This document shows positions 14,415 to 14,772 of a DNA stretch of 14,772 bases, piece after piece. Source of the stretch: Syntrophobacter sp. SbD2 (lineage in GTDB: Bacteria; Desulfobacterota; Syntrophobacteria; Syntrophobacterales; Syntrophobacteraceae); contig OMSV01000210.1 in assembly GCA_900290385.1 (NCBI GenBank), positions 1-14,772 of the forward strand, read 5' to 3'. The notes under the pieces are model-generated. The model was not told the origin of the DNA. It saw only the letters and a program-made list of their open reading frames with translations, and made no database searches. Both the position numbers and the translations under genes were made by a program. Positions within the stretch are counted from its first letter, which is position 1. Each line of letters opens with the position of its first letter.

Positions 14415-14772
14415 GTATTTACCCGATAAGCATAATCCACATTGAGCGAAACCACGTCGAATTCGCTTTCCACCTGGCCGTGCAGCAAATAGGCATGGTT
14501 CATGTCGAGTTCCTGGCAAAATCGTCTGAATGGTTTCGGGAAAAAAACCGTCTCAAAGATTCCTGTTTTATCTTCAAAGGTAAAAAACTCCATTTCTTCC
14601 CCTTCCCTGGTCAAGACTTCCTTGCGCGTGACGGGCCACCCTTTCATGCGGATTTTTTCCCCGATGTGTGCGGCCATATCGGATGCCGGAACGATCGCGC
14701 ACAACTTGTTGGCCGGGAGAGGCGCCGCCGAAGGCTGCGCCAATCTTGGCTGGGGCCCCGCCGCCCGAAGGG
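14411..14772 (-). CDS. DNA polymerase III alpha subunit (DnaE family), C-terminal part
   Basis: The minus-strand frame is open from the right edge of the window to the TAA at 14411-14413, so the gene starts outside. About 120 residues are visible. A segment rich in alanine and proline leads into an OB-fold: IGEKIRMKGWPVTRKEVLTREGEEMEFFTFEDKTGIFETVFFPKPFRRF, then YLLHGQVESEFDVVSLNVD. This is the tRNA-anti-type OB domain near the C-terminus of bacterial replicative polymerase alpha subunits. The protein ends straight after the OB-fold, which resembles the shorter, error-prone DnaE2-like or accessory DnaE forms more than the long housekeeping DnaE1, but the paralogue cannot be decided from this fragment. 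No start is assigned because the upstream part is missing. Confidence 0.78.
   Translation of the reverse strand, partial: LRAAGPQPRLAQPSAAPLPANKLCAIVPASDMAAHIGEKIRMKGWPVTRKEVLTREGEEMEFFTFEDKTGIFETVFFPKPFRRFCQELDMNHAYLLHGQVESEFDVVSLNVDYAYRVNT

Overview
The window looks like chromosomal DNA of a sulfate-reducing Desulfobacterota (former Deltaproteobacteria) bacterium, of the Syntrophobacter/Desulfo- type. The clearest marker is the left edge: the end of a QmoB-like protein followed by a complete QmoC, the membrane module that links the quinone pool to APS reductase in dissimilatory sulfate metabolism. Both strands are densely coded, and nearly all genes are recognisable housekeeping or energy genes. 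There is no CRISPR array, tRNA, rRNA, phage or intact insertion element.

Layout. (1) 1-1430: qmoB end, qmoC and a strong terminator. (2) 1431-2342: a degenerate accessory patch with an orphan ribbon-helix-helix antitoxin, the broken remnant of its MazF/PemK-type toxin, low-complexity intergenic repeats and a leader with a hairpin. (3) 2343-2573: a small PC4/p15-like protein. (4) 7144 down to 2629, minus strand: a CoA-transferase/GNAT fusion, a HAD-family 5'-nucleotidase-like protein overlapping it by 8 bp, then minC-minD-minE. (5) 7391-13872, plus strand: glutamine-dependent NAD synthetase, then a nitrogen-control group of glnB (PII), glnD (uridylyltransferase) and glnA (glutamine synthetase I). 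(6) 13955-14772: the glnA terminator, an intergenic repeat relic, a small cupin, and the C-terminal end of a DnaE-type polymerase III alpha subunit on the opposite strand.

How the genes fit together. GlnD would uridylylate GlnB, and the pair would control glutamine synthetase activity and transcription. The glnA leader carries a very good sigma-54 (-24/-12) element interleaved with a sigma-70-like one, a G-quadruplex-type G-rich direct repeat just upstream, and copies of an AT-rich motif that also occurs upstream of glnB. NAD synthetase is another glutamine-consuming enzyme.

The main anomaly is in glnA: an exact 40-bp tandem duplication (13243-13322) shifts the frame in the middle of the gene. 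Removing one copy restores a 470-residue type I glutamine synthetase. It is either a real inactivating (possibly reversible) mutation or an assembly artefact. I found no convincing wholly new biological system. The most worthwhile leads are the glnA duplication, the glnB/glnA shared motif with the G-rich promoter element, and the decayed toxin-antitoxin locus.
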